Of a DNA stretch of 64,000 nt, positions 1 to 10,908 are shown one piece after another; within the stretch, counting starts at the first letter, position 1; each line of letters begins with the position of its first letter. A model generated the notes under the pieces. That model ran no database searches. It was not told where the DNA came from and saw only the letters and a list, made by a program, of their open reading frames with translations. The DNA comes from Diogma glabrata (taxonomy: Eukaryota > Arthropoda > Insecta > Diptera > Cylindrotomidae), in NCBI GenBank assembly GCA_963693315.1, contig OY856187.1, forward strand, positions 382,281,460 through 382,345,459, read 5' to 3'. Both the position numbers and the translations under genes were made by a program.

Positions 1-326
1 CGTTGCCTCAAAAATTTTATATTTATAAATGAGCAATTAACGAGATTTTTGTAAATTATCTTGTCCCGGATACTATTTAATGCAATTTTAAACCCCTTAA
101 TTTTTTTTAAATAGTCTAGCGTATGCTTTAAATTTAGTTGAAATTTAAAAATATTTGTGTGCCAACGTCATACATATATGTTTTAATTTAACATTTTTAA
201 ATTATGCAAAAATGTATACAAAATGCTTTTATGACTAGGATCTTCTAAAACGTTATAAATATTTCCAAGACTAATATTTTTGGTAACGCCATTACATCAA
301 ATGAAGATCGTATTTTTAAAACGTAA
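1..326. other. AT-rich sequence without a gene
   Basis: No coding region, repeat unit or RNA gene could be recognised here. The satellite that follows begins at about 327. Confidence 0.5.
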
Positions 327-972
327 AACCGGCCGCCATATTGAATTTTGCAAAAACCCTTCAAATGTCAAATATGACATTAATTTTCCACCGCAGACCC
401 TACATATGATATATCATTGGAAAGGTCTCGGGCCAAGGAAGGTTCTTACACTATAATCGCTGCCATTTTGGACCAGCCGCCATATTGAATTTTGCAAAAA
501 TATTTTTAATGTCAAATATGACATTAATTTTCCACCGCAGACCCCACATATGATATATCGTTGGAAAGGTCTCGGGCCAAGGAAGGTTCTTAGATTATAG
601 TCGCCGCCATTTTGTACCGGCCACCATATTGAATTTTGCAAAAACCTTCTAAATGTCAAATATGATATTAATTTTCCACCGCAGACCCTACATATGATAT
701 ACCGTTGGGAAGGTCTCGGGCCAAACAAGGTTCTTAGACTATAATCGCCGCCATTTTGGACTGGCCGCCATATTGAATTTTGCAAAAATCTTTTACATTT
801 CAAATATGACATTAGAAACCACCTTTCATATATGACATTAGAAACCACATATGATATATCGTTGGCAAGGTCTCGGGCCAAGAAAGGTTCTTAGACTATA
901 ATTGCCGCCATTTTGGACCGGCGGCCATATTGAATAGTGCAAAAACCTTTCAAATGTCAAATATGACACTAA
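327..972. repeat. 144-bp tandem satellite array
   Basis: The phrase GCCGCCATATTGAATTTTGC recurs at about 331, 475, 619 and 763 with exact 144-bp spacing, and again near 920 after a 157-bp unit that carries a short internal duplication. Each unit also contains a block reading CCACCGCAGACCC and one reading AAAGGTCTCGGGCCAA. The last unit is split by the MITE at 973-1469 and resumes at 1470-1498. Apparent open frames across the array are products of the repeat. I know of no function; it is a short local satellite. Confidence 0.9.
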
Positions 973-1469
973 GGGAGCATCCATTTATTACGTAACGCAT
1001 CCGAGGGGGGTGGGGGTTTTGTAAATTGTTACGTTGGGTGAGATGGGGGGAGGGGAGTCTGTCTTCAATCGTTAGGTAACGCTTAAACTACTCAAAATAC
1101 CTCTCATAATTCCAATTTAAAAAAAAAAAATTGTTGAATTAGAGAGGAGAGTGTATATCATTGTTGTTTTTTTAGATTTTTGGAGGAAGAAACTGGTGGA
1201 GAGATCAGGAAAAATTTTTGAAATTGGAATGGCCTAACCTTGTGTTTAAATTATCTGAATTTGCAGTGGAAACCAACAAATTTTTAATTATAAGACTAGA
1301 AGAGTATTGTCAGCCCATTTGAGAAAAGGTCGAAGAAAAAAGTTCAATTTTAAAAAACGTGACGTAACGTTGAGGGCGGGGGTCACCGTTACGTCGCGTG
1401 ACATTGTGAGGAAGGAAGGGGGTCTAAAAAATTCATTTTTTGTGTTATACGTAATAAATGGATGCTCCC
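973..1469. mobile_element. MITE with 22-bp perfect TIRs and TAA target duplication
   Basis: The element begins GGGAGCATCCATTTATTACG and ends in the exact inverse of that sequence. The perfect terminal inverted repeat is 22 bp and is followed by G-rich subterminal DNA in looser inverted symmetry. TAA is present on both sides (970-972 and 1470-1472), and removing the element restores the satellite unit. A 3-bp TAA duplication with GGG-starting TIRs is characteristic of the PIF/Harbinger superfamily; assignment to it is an inference. There is no transposase, so it is non-autonomous. The 63-codon frame near its right end is not a credible gene. Confidence 0.85.
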
Positions 1470-1498
1470 TAAAGTTCCACCGCAGACCCTACATATGA
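1470..1498. repeat. Remainder of the satellite unit split by the MITE
   Basis: The sequence CCACCGCAGACCCTACATAT continues the 144-bp unit interrupted at 972. Satellite similarity stops near 1498. Confidence 0.8.
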
Positions 1499-1529
1499 TC
1501 ACTGAGTTCGTTTCTGACACTACTAACGG

Positions 1530-1735
1530 CCCAATTGGAGCAATTTTTTGAGCAATTTTTTTTGTTTTGAAAAATTCCTCATGACTAAAAAATTACGATT
1601 GCAGTAGAGAAATTTTTCGAGCACTTTCTTGAGCAACTTTTGATTTCTAAAAAATTGCTCGAAAAATTGCTCTAATGTAATCGCAATTTTTTCAAGCAAT
1701 TTTTGATTTTGAAAAATTGCTCGAAAACGTTTGTT
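1530..1735. repeat. Inverted and direct repeats of a GAGCAATTTTT motif
   Basis: GAGCAATTTTTT occurs twice near 1538-1560. Its inverse, AAAAATTGCTCGAAAAATT, occurs near 1655-1680, and the palindromic pattern repeats to 1725. The stretch could fold into an AT-rich hairpin. It lies just upstream of the DUF6570-like pseudogene and may be a terminal or promoter region of the same element, but this is not shown. Confidence 0.5.
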
Positions 1736-1802
1736 TAACCTTGTTAAGCCTGTGATTTTCCTAAATATTTCTTTCTACACAATATTTTAAAGGACCAAAA
1801 AA

Positions 1803-3835
1803 ATGGGGTTAGGCCGCAAAACAAAAGTTGCAGTCAGAAAAGCTACAGCTGGAGCTGAACTGAATGCTGGGAATAAAAAAATAATTCTATCTAAAAAAGG
1901 AACAAGGTAAGCGAAGACAAAATGCGTTCTTGGCTAAGGAGACAGAAAAAAGTCAGATTGCAAAAAGTTTCTCAAAACCAACAGGATCGGCGAAAAAATG
2001 AAAGTCAAGACGAGAAAGCCGAACGGCTGACACAAAAGTCTCGAAATGAAAAATTGCGCATTGAAAGAGAAAGTCCAGACGAGAAAATTGAACGGCTGAC
2101 ACATTTGTCTAAAAATCAAAAACTGCGCATTCAAAACGAAAGTCAAGATGAGAAACTTGAACGGCTGACACATATGTCTTATAATCAAAAGAACCGCTTA
2201 GCGATTGAATCTTTTGAAAAAAACATAAAACGTCTTTCACAGTTGGCTGGTAATCGTAAGCGTCGACTGGAAAATGAAAATGAGAATAATAAAGGAAAGA
2301 GGTTTAAAGTAGACACTGAGAGAAAAGAGTCTAAATATAGTATCGATCAATTTTTAAAAGATCGTTACGATTTTTTGAATAGAGTACGCTTTATTTGTCA
2401 AAAGTTATTGTTCAAAAAGCAAACTTCGACACTTTCTAAAAAAAATATAAAATGTAAGCTTCCAGGAGAAATTGATTCACTATTGCCTGACAAATTCGAT
2501 ATTTGCGCAACCTGTAAGAATAATATTACAGATAAAAGTCCCAAAATACCCCCAAAAGCTTTTTGGAATGATTTAGATCCAGGTATAAAGCCAGAAGAGA
2601 TAAAATCGCTAGCTCAGGTTGAAAGTCGTTTGATATGACGAATGATTCCATTCCTCAAATTAATTAAATATAAAGGAGGGTTGGGGAAGTATGGTCTAAA
2701 AGGTCAAGGAGTGTTATTTGCTTAAGACGTCCAAGAGGTTGAGAATCAAATATTCAATGTTCTTCCTAGGCGAGTCTCTGAAACAGGAATGATCCTTGTG
2801 ATATCGTCACTGGAAAATACAAAGGCTGTAAAACAATTTGAAATTAATAAAGATCGCGTAGTTGGAGCGTTGCAATAGCTAGTCAAGAATAATCAATGCT
2901 ATACAGAGATTTGAAAATTGATATGACTAAGTTCGATGCTGATATCACTCAAATCCTTGTTGTGAATAATGAAAATACATCCAAATCAACTGACTGGCGG
3001 GAAGTCAATGCTTGTAAGGGAGATAAAACCGTTGCTCATATCTTATCTTACAACATGCATCAAAAGCATGATAATTTTGGGAAGTTGGCTGGCAAACAGA
3101 ACTTATCGATTACAATTTGTGCTATAACTAAAGATCAATTTAATCCAGTGTCCGAGTGGGGACCAATAAATATTGCGACTGTCATTGAAGATGGAAATAT
3201 TCACCACTGCAAGGCAGTAGAAGAGTACTTGAAGAATGAAACCATTTCACAATCATTCGACGCCAAAAAAGAGTTCATTAAAATTGATTTTTCAAACGTT
3301 GCTTGCTCATTGAAAATATTTTAAATAACACTCACACTCATCTGATTTGCGATTTTAGCAACGAAATAATTTCATTTTTCGAAAATAACTCTCATGGAAT
3401 CGTGGTTGTTCAAGATTATCATGAAACTGATGTCATGTTGGCCATCTTTAAACAGAACAATGAATATTTCTTTTTTGATTCACGCTCTAGACGTTCTCAT
3501 GGTTATGCAGTGATATATATCAACACTAAACAAGATTCAAGCATGTCAGTTGTAAAGAGATTTCCATCAATTCAATCCTTTATCAAGAGATTAAAATATC
3601 AATTGAATTGTAAAGGAGCACAGTACTTTATTCTAACTACCTAGTGTTCACGTAGGTCTGAAAAATAACGAACAAAATAGTATTATTGGTACCTTTGGCG
3701 ATAAAAGTCTACCGCTGTTCACAAACCCTTTACTCAAACAAAATTTAGAATCTGCGTAGGCTGAGGATGAACAGCAACAAAATGTTTTAGTTAATACCTC
3801 TATTGAGAAGTGTGTCAGTGACCAGAAATTGATAA
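1803..3835 (+). pseudogene. Broken Helitron-type protein: charged repeats, DUF6570-like domain, protease-like domain
   Basis: An ATG at 1803 opens 35 basic codons ending in a stop at 1908. The main frame from 1922 encodes four degenerate repeats of about 24 residues (pattern ESxDEKxERLTxxSxNxKxR), a probable coiled segment. A CATC-type Cys pair and an IPPKAFWND-like stretch lead into a DUF6570-like region with KYGLKGQGV and NVLPRR. The same frame is cut by stops at 2636, 2723 and 2876, then shifts near 2893 (frame to 3324) and again near 3300 (frame to 3644). The last part has a FDSRSRRSHG motif like the FDSHxR box of C76/OTU-like cysteine proteases. Coding-like sequence continues with one stop to about 3835. 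DUF6570 is typically found in Helitron replicase/helicase polyproteins; no helicase is present here. Domain calls are from memory of motifs, so the family assignment is moderate. Confidence 0.65.
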
Positions 3836-5620
3836 AAAAAAAATAAAAAAAAAAAAATTAAAGAAAAAAGAAAAAACAAAAAGCAAAAATGAAATAAAAA
3901 TGTTTAAGAAACCCTGAAAATAAAATCTTTTTAAAATAAAAACAACAAAAAACAAAAAGCACACTGAAAAGGAAAAAATAAAAAAAAATTAAAAAAAAAT
4001 TGAAAAAAAAATTAAATAAAAAACAGAAAACAAAAAAAAAAATTAAAAAAAAATAAAAAACAAAATAAACAAAAATTAAATAAAAAGGGTTAAAAAACCC
4101 TGAAAATAAAATCTTTAAAAAAAAAAAAAGAAACAAAAAGCGCACTGAAAAGGAAAAAATAAAAATAAATTAAAAACAACAAAAAACAAAAATTAAATAA
4201 AAAGGGTTAAGAAACCCTGAAAATAAAATCTTTAAAAAAAAAACTAAAAGCGCACTGAAAAGGAAAAAATAAAATAAAAATATTCGAAAAAAATAATGCA
4301 AGAGAGTTTCGAATAGGAATAGCACACTTAAAAGTAAAAAATAAAATAAAAATTCAGGAATGGTTGAGCCAAAAGATAATTCGAGCAGCATATTGATGCA
4401 AGACCTTAGTGGTCGCATAGTGGTCTTAAATAAAGTAAAGGTCACAACACATTCTGAACAAAAAATATTTTAAACGAGTGTGTTTTTATATCGTTGTTAT
4501 GCATATTTTATATTCTCTAAATAAAGTACATACTCTCAGATGTTCCTTGTTCTCACACCCGTAGAACAATTATTACCATTGCTGGTGTCGGAGGCTGAGC
4601 CTATGGCACACTTTTGCTGCTTGCCGAACTTAAGCAGTCAACCATAAAATCGCGAATCCGCCACGCTCATGTTTGAGCTAAATTGTATATTTGTGTATTC
4701 TCAAAATATAAATTGCGTTCTTTTGAACAACTACTCGATAGATAGATACTATTGTTGGGCGGGCATAGCTTCCATTCACAAAAACATGAGAGATCTCTAA
4801 GATCCTATTGTGGAAGGCGGAAGCCCTTATTTTTTAATACTGTCGTGTCTTACCAGTTGCAGTCGCTTTCAAAGACTAGAACACAAATAGCACTCGAAGT
4901 TGTTTAGGTCTTTAGAAACCCAGGTCTTCGGCGTGAAAGCTCGTTGCGCTTTCCACCACACCACTGAGACGCTCCAACATCAACTAGTATTATCTCTTAA
5001 TCTTAAATTGCTCAAATCGAAATAAAAACACACTCGTTTAAAATCTTTTTTGTTCAAAATGTGTTGTGACCTTTACTTTATTTAAGACCACTATGCGACC
5101 ACTAAGGTCTTGCATCAATATGCGGCCAGAGTTATCTTTTGGCTCAACCATTCCTGAATTTTTATTTTATATTTTACTTTTAAGTGTGCTATTCCTATTC
5201 GAAACTCTCTTGCATTATTTTTTTCGAATATTTTTATTTTATTTTTTCCTTTTCAGTGCGCTTTTTGTTTTTTTTTTAAAGATTTTATTTTCAGGGTTTC
5301 TTAACCCTTTTTATTTAATTTTTGTTTTTTGTTTTTTTTTTAATTTTTTTTTATTTTTTCGTTTTCAGTGCGCTTTTTGTTTTTTTTTGGTTTTTTTTTA
5401 AAGATTTTATTTTCAGGGTTTCTTAACCCTTTTTATTTAATTTTTGTTTTTTGTTTTTTTTTATTCTTTTTTAATTTAATTTTTATTTTTTCCTTTTCAG
5501 TGCGCTTTTTGTTTTTTTTGGTTTTTTTTTTTTAAGATTTTATTTCCAGGGTTTCTTAACCCTTTTTATTTAATTTTTGTTTTTTGTTTTTCTTTGTTTT
5601 TTGTTTTTTTTTTAATTAGA
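3836..5620. mobile_element. Foldback-like element with long inverted arms
   Basis: The DNA at about 3836-4490 is the reverse complement of about 5023-5620. The match includes an identical 60-residue translation in opposite directions (minus strand 4445-4170 versus plus strand 5066 onward). The outer arms hold degenerate tandem copies, about 120-135 bp apart, of a TTTTCAGGGTTTCTTAACCC block within T-rich DNA (right arm near 5291, 5413 and 5547). Long arms made of internal tandem repeats around a unique middle are typical of foldback elements. The hydrophobic Phe/Leu-rich frames in the arms come from poly(T) and are not taken as proteins. No target duplication was identified. Confidence 0.8.
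4905..4978 (-). mobile_element. Possible tRNA-derived SINE head in the foldback spacer
   Basis: Read on the minus strand, the segment starts GGAGCGTCTCAGTGGTGTGG. It contains TGGTGTGGTGG, close to a Pol III A box, then CTTTCAC in the position of a Glu-type anticodon loop, then CCTGGGTTTCTAAAG in the position of a B box. The 5' half is tRNA-like but the B box is poor and the anticodon stem does not pair. It may be a decayed SINE or a chance resemblance. Confidence 0.3.
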
Positions 5621-7904
5621 AATGTATGTGTGTGATTGCATTTGTATATGATGGGTCTATTTTTTCGTCATTTCTTTAACAATGCAATTTAAATGAAAAA
5701 AATAAAAATTAAATATTTCACTTACATATTAAAAATAATGTCAATTTTCAATATTGTCTTAATATATAAATAAATACATATTAATATCAGTAATCTGACA
5801 TGAAACTTGGTAAACAAAAAATATTAAAATATTTAATAAAATTTTTAAATCACTTAAATTAATTATTTAAAGTGCCTGTTTGTTTTCATTAACTGAAAAA
5901 TTTCATTTGCATTAATTTTGAATGCTATTTCAAATTTCTTAACTTATTATTACAAAACGAAGATTTCATTAAAAGTTATATGAAACCAGGCATTTTAGAA
6001 AATTTTAACAAACTCCCAATTTTTCGTTTTTTACGAAATGTACACATCATGTGTTTTTTGTTATTTTGTATCATGCACAAATAATGCATATTTCATGCAT
6101 TTTTTCAAAATTGTTTTACGAGTACCAAACTTGATAAATATAGCCCGTGAGTTTAGAACAACGAATCATAATATATGATTTTGAATGACAAAGATCTTAT
6201 TAGTTTTTAGACGACATTGGGATGAATGGTGGGGTTCCTCTCGAGTATCTGTTTATTTTAAACTTTAAAACCATCAGTTCCTGATAATTGACTTTGAAAA
6301 ACATGGTATATATGCTTAGAGTATGATTTGTAACAGTTCTGCATTTCAACTTCCGGTTTGTCACTTCGGGTAAAAACTTTTATTTGTTTTTTCTATTCTA
6401 CGGTTTTCTCACTAAAAAATATAAAATTCCAATACGGTTGTCAACCTGGGGTGGTTTAAGAATATATTATATATCCCCCCTCTATTTTAATAACAAATTT
6501 AGTATGTTTTGTCTACGTTTAATATCATTTACATTTTATTATTATAATTTCAAAAAAAAATACGTTGGAACCCTTCTTATTTTAAAACAACCAATCATTT
6601 TCAATTTGTAAACAATAATTCAATAAAACACTTATCGTCATTGCATATCTTTTTTCGTAATCTCATAACGATCAACTCAACTCATAAAGTCAATTGAATT
6701 ATATGCCAATCATTATCCACTGTACAATCACTATATTATCCCTTTTTCCTGTTACATACTCCTTCTATTTTTATTAGTTTGTTTATTTAAAAAAAATATT
6801 TTAAATTCAAAATATTGTTACAAATATTTCCATTAGATTAAATATAATAAATCAAAATAATATATTAATTATCATTTTCTAATTTTATTATCATATAAAA
6901 CTGAATAGAATTTTTTTTTCTCGAAATAACCATACCCATGATACCTTGTCCTTCTATTTTGTTTACGAGATGATAACTTAGAACTGTTACAATTTATATA
7001 TATGGGGACACAATTTTACAATACAATATGTTCTCGTATGTAATAAAATATATAAAAGTATTATGTTTTCTGTATACTCTGTACATCTACATAATATATC
7101 TGTAATATAATTTTTTCTATGAATTTCTATAGATCAAAATCTAATAATAATTTTCTGGGATATCAGCTATAGAGTACGTGACTGGCATATTCAATTGAAA
7201 TGTGATGTATCTATAAGTTTTTCTTCCTATTTTCTGCACAATCATATTGAGTTAAAAATAAAAATGTCTTTTAAAAAAAAAATGAATTCATCTTTCGAAA
7301 ATATTTACTTTTTGATGAATAAGATCAGAATTTTTGTAGAAATAATAAGGAACGAAAAGTTCTGATACATTCCTTAATAATTAAAATGTAAAAATAGATA
7401 TATTTGGGTGGGAATTTGTGAACATGAATCACTTTGTACGTTATGTGTTGAATACATTGGTAAAAGATTAAAACAATTTGTTTTTTGTAGAACTCAATTT
7501 TGTTCTATAAATTTTTAGAAATCCGAGAAAACAGATGAAAAGTTTTATTTATGTAAAAGAAAATACAATTCCTTGGTCTAAAAATGTTGTCCACCTGCTT
7601 AGATTGGTTCAATGCCGTTTTTTAGAATCGTGGAAGTCTGTGTTTGTTTTCTAAGAACACAGATTATTTTTTCTGATATAATCTTTTCAGCACATGTTCC
7701 ATACATTCCTCACTTTGAAGATATTATTTTGAAGAAATTGAAGAAAAAACTATCTATGCTAGTTTGCTCTTAGCCTTATAGTTTGCCAAACTGACGTGTG
7801 GTAAGATCTCCCAAATAATTGGATCATACTGTTTAACTCGATCGAAAATTTTGAGAGCAATGCTATAAAAAACTCAAATGAAGTAAAAAAGTTTATTTTC
7901 AATA
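5621..7904. other. AT-rich intergenic sequence, no gene seen
   Basis: Apart from the fragment at 6228-6385, I see no coding region, RNA gene or insertion signature. The 75-codon frame at 6384-6611 is AT-rich and resembles nothing I know, so it is treated as chance. Confidence 0.5.
6228..6385 (-). repeat. Inverted fragment of the 620-bp repeat family
   Basis: The reverse complement carries GAAGTGACAAACCGGAAGTT followed by ATGCAGAACTGTT and ATTATCAGG in the same order as the arrays at 7905-8571 and 31228-34066. It is a diverged single piece in opposite orientation. Confidence 0.75.
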
Positions 7905-8571
7905 AAAAAATATTGCGGTGCTGATGCATAGGCTGATTTCACCACAGTTCTGGAAACATAGTGTTCTGGATATATAATGAGCTAATATCCTTCAAATACT
8001 TTAATTAAAAGCTAACCAATGTTATAGACTTCGTAGTTCTAATTATAAAAATATTAAAGAAAGCAGTAGTGTCAAAACAAACATAAATTCTTTTGTACGA
8101 GAAAAAGTAAAAAAAAAATTTTATCGGAAGTGACAAACCGGATATTAGGATGCAGGACTGTTGTGAACCGTACTAAATGTTTATGTACCAAGATTCATCC
8201 AATTCGATTATCAGGTACAGAAGATATTGAGCTTCTAAAATAACAGGTGCTCGGAGGACCCACTACCACTTTGTTCACTATTGCTAAAAAAACTAATCAG
8301 TTCCTTGCCATACATATTTGCATCTTTTTGCGAAGTGTCATCAAAATTACTTAACGAACGAATGTTGTATGCTTCCAACAAACAGTGAAACAATAAACAG
8401 GTGTTCGGGAGGACCCCCACCACTTATCCCAATATTGTCCAAAAACTAATCAATTCTTTGTCATTTAAGTCTTCATCTTTTTTCAAAGTGTCATTAAAAT
8501 TGATTAATGAATGAAATCTGTATGCTCCCAACAAACTTTAAAAACAAAGTGTGAAAAGTCAGCAGTTGTAT
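7905..8571 (+). repeat. 620-bp repeat array, copy 1, left part
   Basis: This part begins TATTGCGGTGCTGATGCATA, matching 31228 onward. The unit boundary CGGAAGTGACAAACCGG is at about 8127. The array is interrupted at 8571 by the hAT element, whose target duplication AGTTGTAT is 8564-8571. It continues at 16839. Confidence 0.85.
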
Positions 8572-8861
8572 CAGTGGCGGATTTATAAATTTGCCGCCTA
8601 TAGGCTAATTTATATTGCCGCCTAAAATATTTTAAAATATTATCAAATGGGAGCGCAGCAACCAAAAAACCGATTTTTTTTTCGAAAGTTCAAGGTCACG
8701 TTATTTACAAGTAGTTTATAATTACGCTTTTAATGAAAAACGTGCGAATCTGGCAAAAATAATTAATAAAATCCAAAATACGAAAATAATAAAACGTTTA
8801 TTAAAATCAAATAAAATGCAATAAAAACTCCATTTCAACAAAATATAAAACTTAAATAATA

Positions 8862-10858
8862 TTTTTTTTTTTTTTTTAATAAGAAGTGTTGTGTAGTAGG
8901 AATTACAAAATGTGTCACAACAACACATAGATACCTTTTAAGACGTAGGTCCCACAACAACATGCGTCTTGAGGTATAGGTGGACGCTTTTTTTAAATCT
9001 TTGTGGATTGAAAGCACTCGAGACTATTGATTCGGGCAAAGCATTCCATGTGTACGATGTACGCACAAAGAAATCTCTTTGCATTCTATTACTATGACAG
9101 TGAGTAATCTCGACAGTTCGACCGCCCGCACACACCGATTGACGAGTAAAACGGTGAAAAACATATGTCTGAGGCATTATGGACCTGATTTCATCCGAGC
9201 ACTGCTGGTGACGATATTTATAAAAAACAACGAGATCAGCAACAGTGCGACGATATTGCAGAGTCCAAAAGAGCCAGGATAGTAACAGATGCAGCGCCCC
9301 AAACTTGACAACAATACTCCATACAGGGACGAATATAGGACTTATAAATGTGGAGTAATTGATGCGAAGTAAAATATTTTTTACATCTATTGAGGAGGCC
9401 GAGTTTTCTCGACGCGCTCTTTGCCATGGCCATTATATGATCGTTCCAGAGTAAGTCATTGGATATTGTGACTCCCAATAAACGAATGCTTTCACATTCG
9501 CGTATTTGGTCGTCACACATATTAATTGAAATATCGTTGGGAAACTCGGTCTTTGATCTGGAAACAATCGATAGCTGTGTTTTGGTGGAATTAAAATTGA
9601 CCAAATTTTTGTCACCCCAATCGGCGACTTTTTTTAGGTCCTCGTTTACATTTATGGCAGCGTCTCTCCGGACGGGATTTATTCGTTCATGCATTTTACC
9701 CTTTGTAGATAGGGGGACGAATGACTTGTGCAGTGTACTATCATCTGCAAAACTATTTATTGGGTTACTGGTGATTTGCAACAGTTCGTTGATATAAATT
9801 AAAAATAAAGTGGGAGATAAAACTGAGCCTTGGGGTACACCAGCGTTAATTAATTTGGACTCAGAAGAAAAGCCATCTATAGATACCGAGATGTATCGGT
9901 TAGACAGAAAATTTTGAATCAACTTCACGACTGCGGGATGAAAACCGTACGCAACGAGCTTGTTGATCAAGTTGGCATGCCAAATTCGATCAAATGCTTT
10001 TGAGATGTCTAATGCGATTACGTACGTTTCACCACCTTTCTCAAGTATGCTATTCCAAATATGTGCCACATAGTTCAATAGATCGGTTGTTGATCTTTTG
10101 TTTCTAAAACCGTATTGGCTGTCAGATATCAAATGGTTGTCTTCCAAAAATTTGGATATGTGTGAATTAATATAGTGCTCGTATATTTTAGACATGACTG
10201 GGAGTAAGGCTATTGGTCTATAATTTGAAATATCACATTTCGTTCCTTTTTTTGGGACAGGCTGGATATTGGCCAACTTCCAGCTGGATGGATAAATACT
10301 AGATTTATAGGATTTATAAAATATTTTGGTGAGGGTTGGTGCAAGTTCTTTTGAAAATGTTTTTAGAATAACAGGAGGAATGTTGTCCAGACCAGAAGCT
10401 TTGTTCTTGTATAACCCCCTTAAAAGTTTTTCGACAATTTTGGGTTTGAAATGTAATTGTTTCATATTAACTCCTGAAGACTGGATTTGGGGTATTTCTT
10501 TAGGAGTTTCTAAAACTGTTGAATTTGAAGCAAAGCGTTCCGCGAATGATGTAGCTTTCCTTACAGGGTCAGTAATGATTGAGTCACCATCAATGATAGG
10601 AGGGATAGAAGATTTAGTACCACAATTTAAAGAATTAATGGCACTGTAAAAACTTTTGTCAGAAATTGACATACTCGAAAGTTTTGCCGTTTTCGCTCTG
10701 TCAATCTCTGCTTTTTCGTTTTCAATTATCTGGTTTGATATTTTATTAGCCTTTAAATATTGGGATCGATTAACAGAGTTCTTTTTATGAATCCAAATAT
10801 TAAATAATCTACGTTTGTTTCTAAGAGCCAATTTGGCTGCTTTCGAAAACAAATACAT
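8862..10858 (-). mobile_element. 5'-truncated jockey/CR1-like LINE inside the hAT element
   Basis: The minus-strand reverse transcriptase region ends in a 3' UTR and a run of about 15 A (poly-T on the plus strand near 8863-8878). The 5' end is cut just upstream of the RT fingers, so the endonuclease is missing. A second copy of the same family is at 45034-46379 on the plus strand. I could not define a target duplication because both flanks are AT-rich. Confidence 0.85.
8938..10858 (-). pseudogene. LINE reverse transcriptase, jockey/CR1-like, frameshifted
   Basis: The main frame (10858 to 9236, 540 codons) has the RT motifs in order: PVPKKG and NYRPIALLP, then YGFRNKRSTTDLL, then ALDISKAFDRIWH, then GVPQGSVLSPTLF, then the catalytic FADD at 9740-9751, then LLGVTIS of the thumb. 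A frameshift near 9236 separates the C-terminal part (9177-8938), which ends in a FRTxYxWNxLPE-type tail also present in the 45-kb copy. RT and target-primed reverse transcription functions are known for the family. This copy lacks an endonuclease and could not move by itself. The frame starts at the truncation point, so the ATG at 10858 is probably internal. Confidence 0.85.
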
Positions 10859-10908
10859 ATTTTATAAATATTCAACTAAATAAAAAATCAGTTTTTCTTT
10901 GGCTTACA

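Noticed and set aside
414..881. 155-codon minus-strand frame with repeated VCGGKL...LGPRPFQRYII segments
   Set aside because: It is the translation of the 144-bp satellite (144 is divisible by 3), not a gene.
327..972. CRISPR-like array
   Set aside because: Repeats are head-to-tail units of 144 bp without unique spacers, in a eukaryotic context.
3858..5401. Phe/Leu-rich 'membrane protein' frames on both strands
   Set aside because: They are translations of poly(T) and CAGGGTTTCTTAACCC repeats in the foldback arms.
9459..10649. Plus-strand frames inside the LINE
   Set aside because: They lie antisense to a clear reverse transcriptase.
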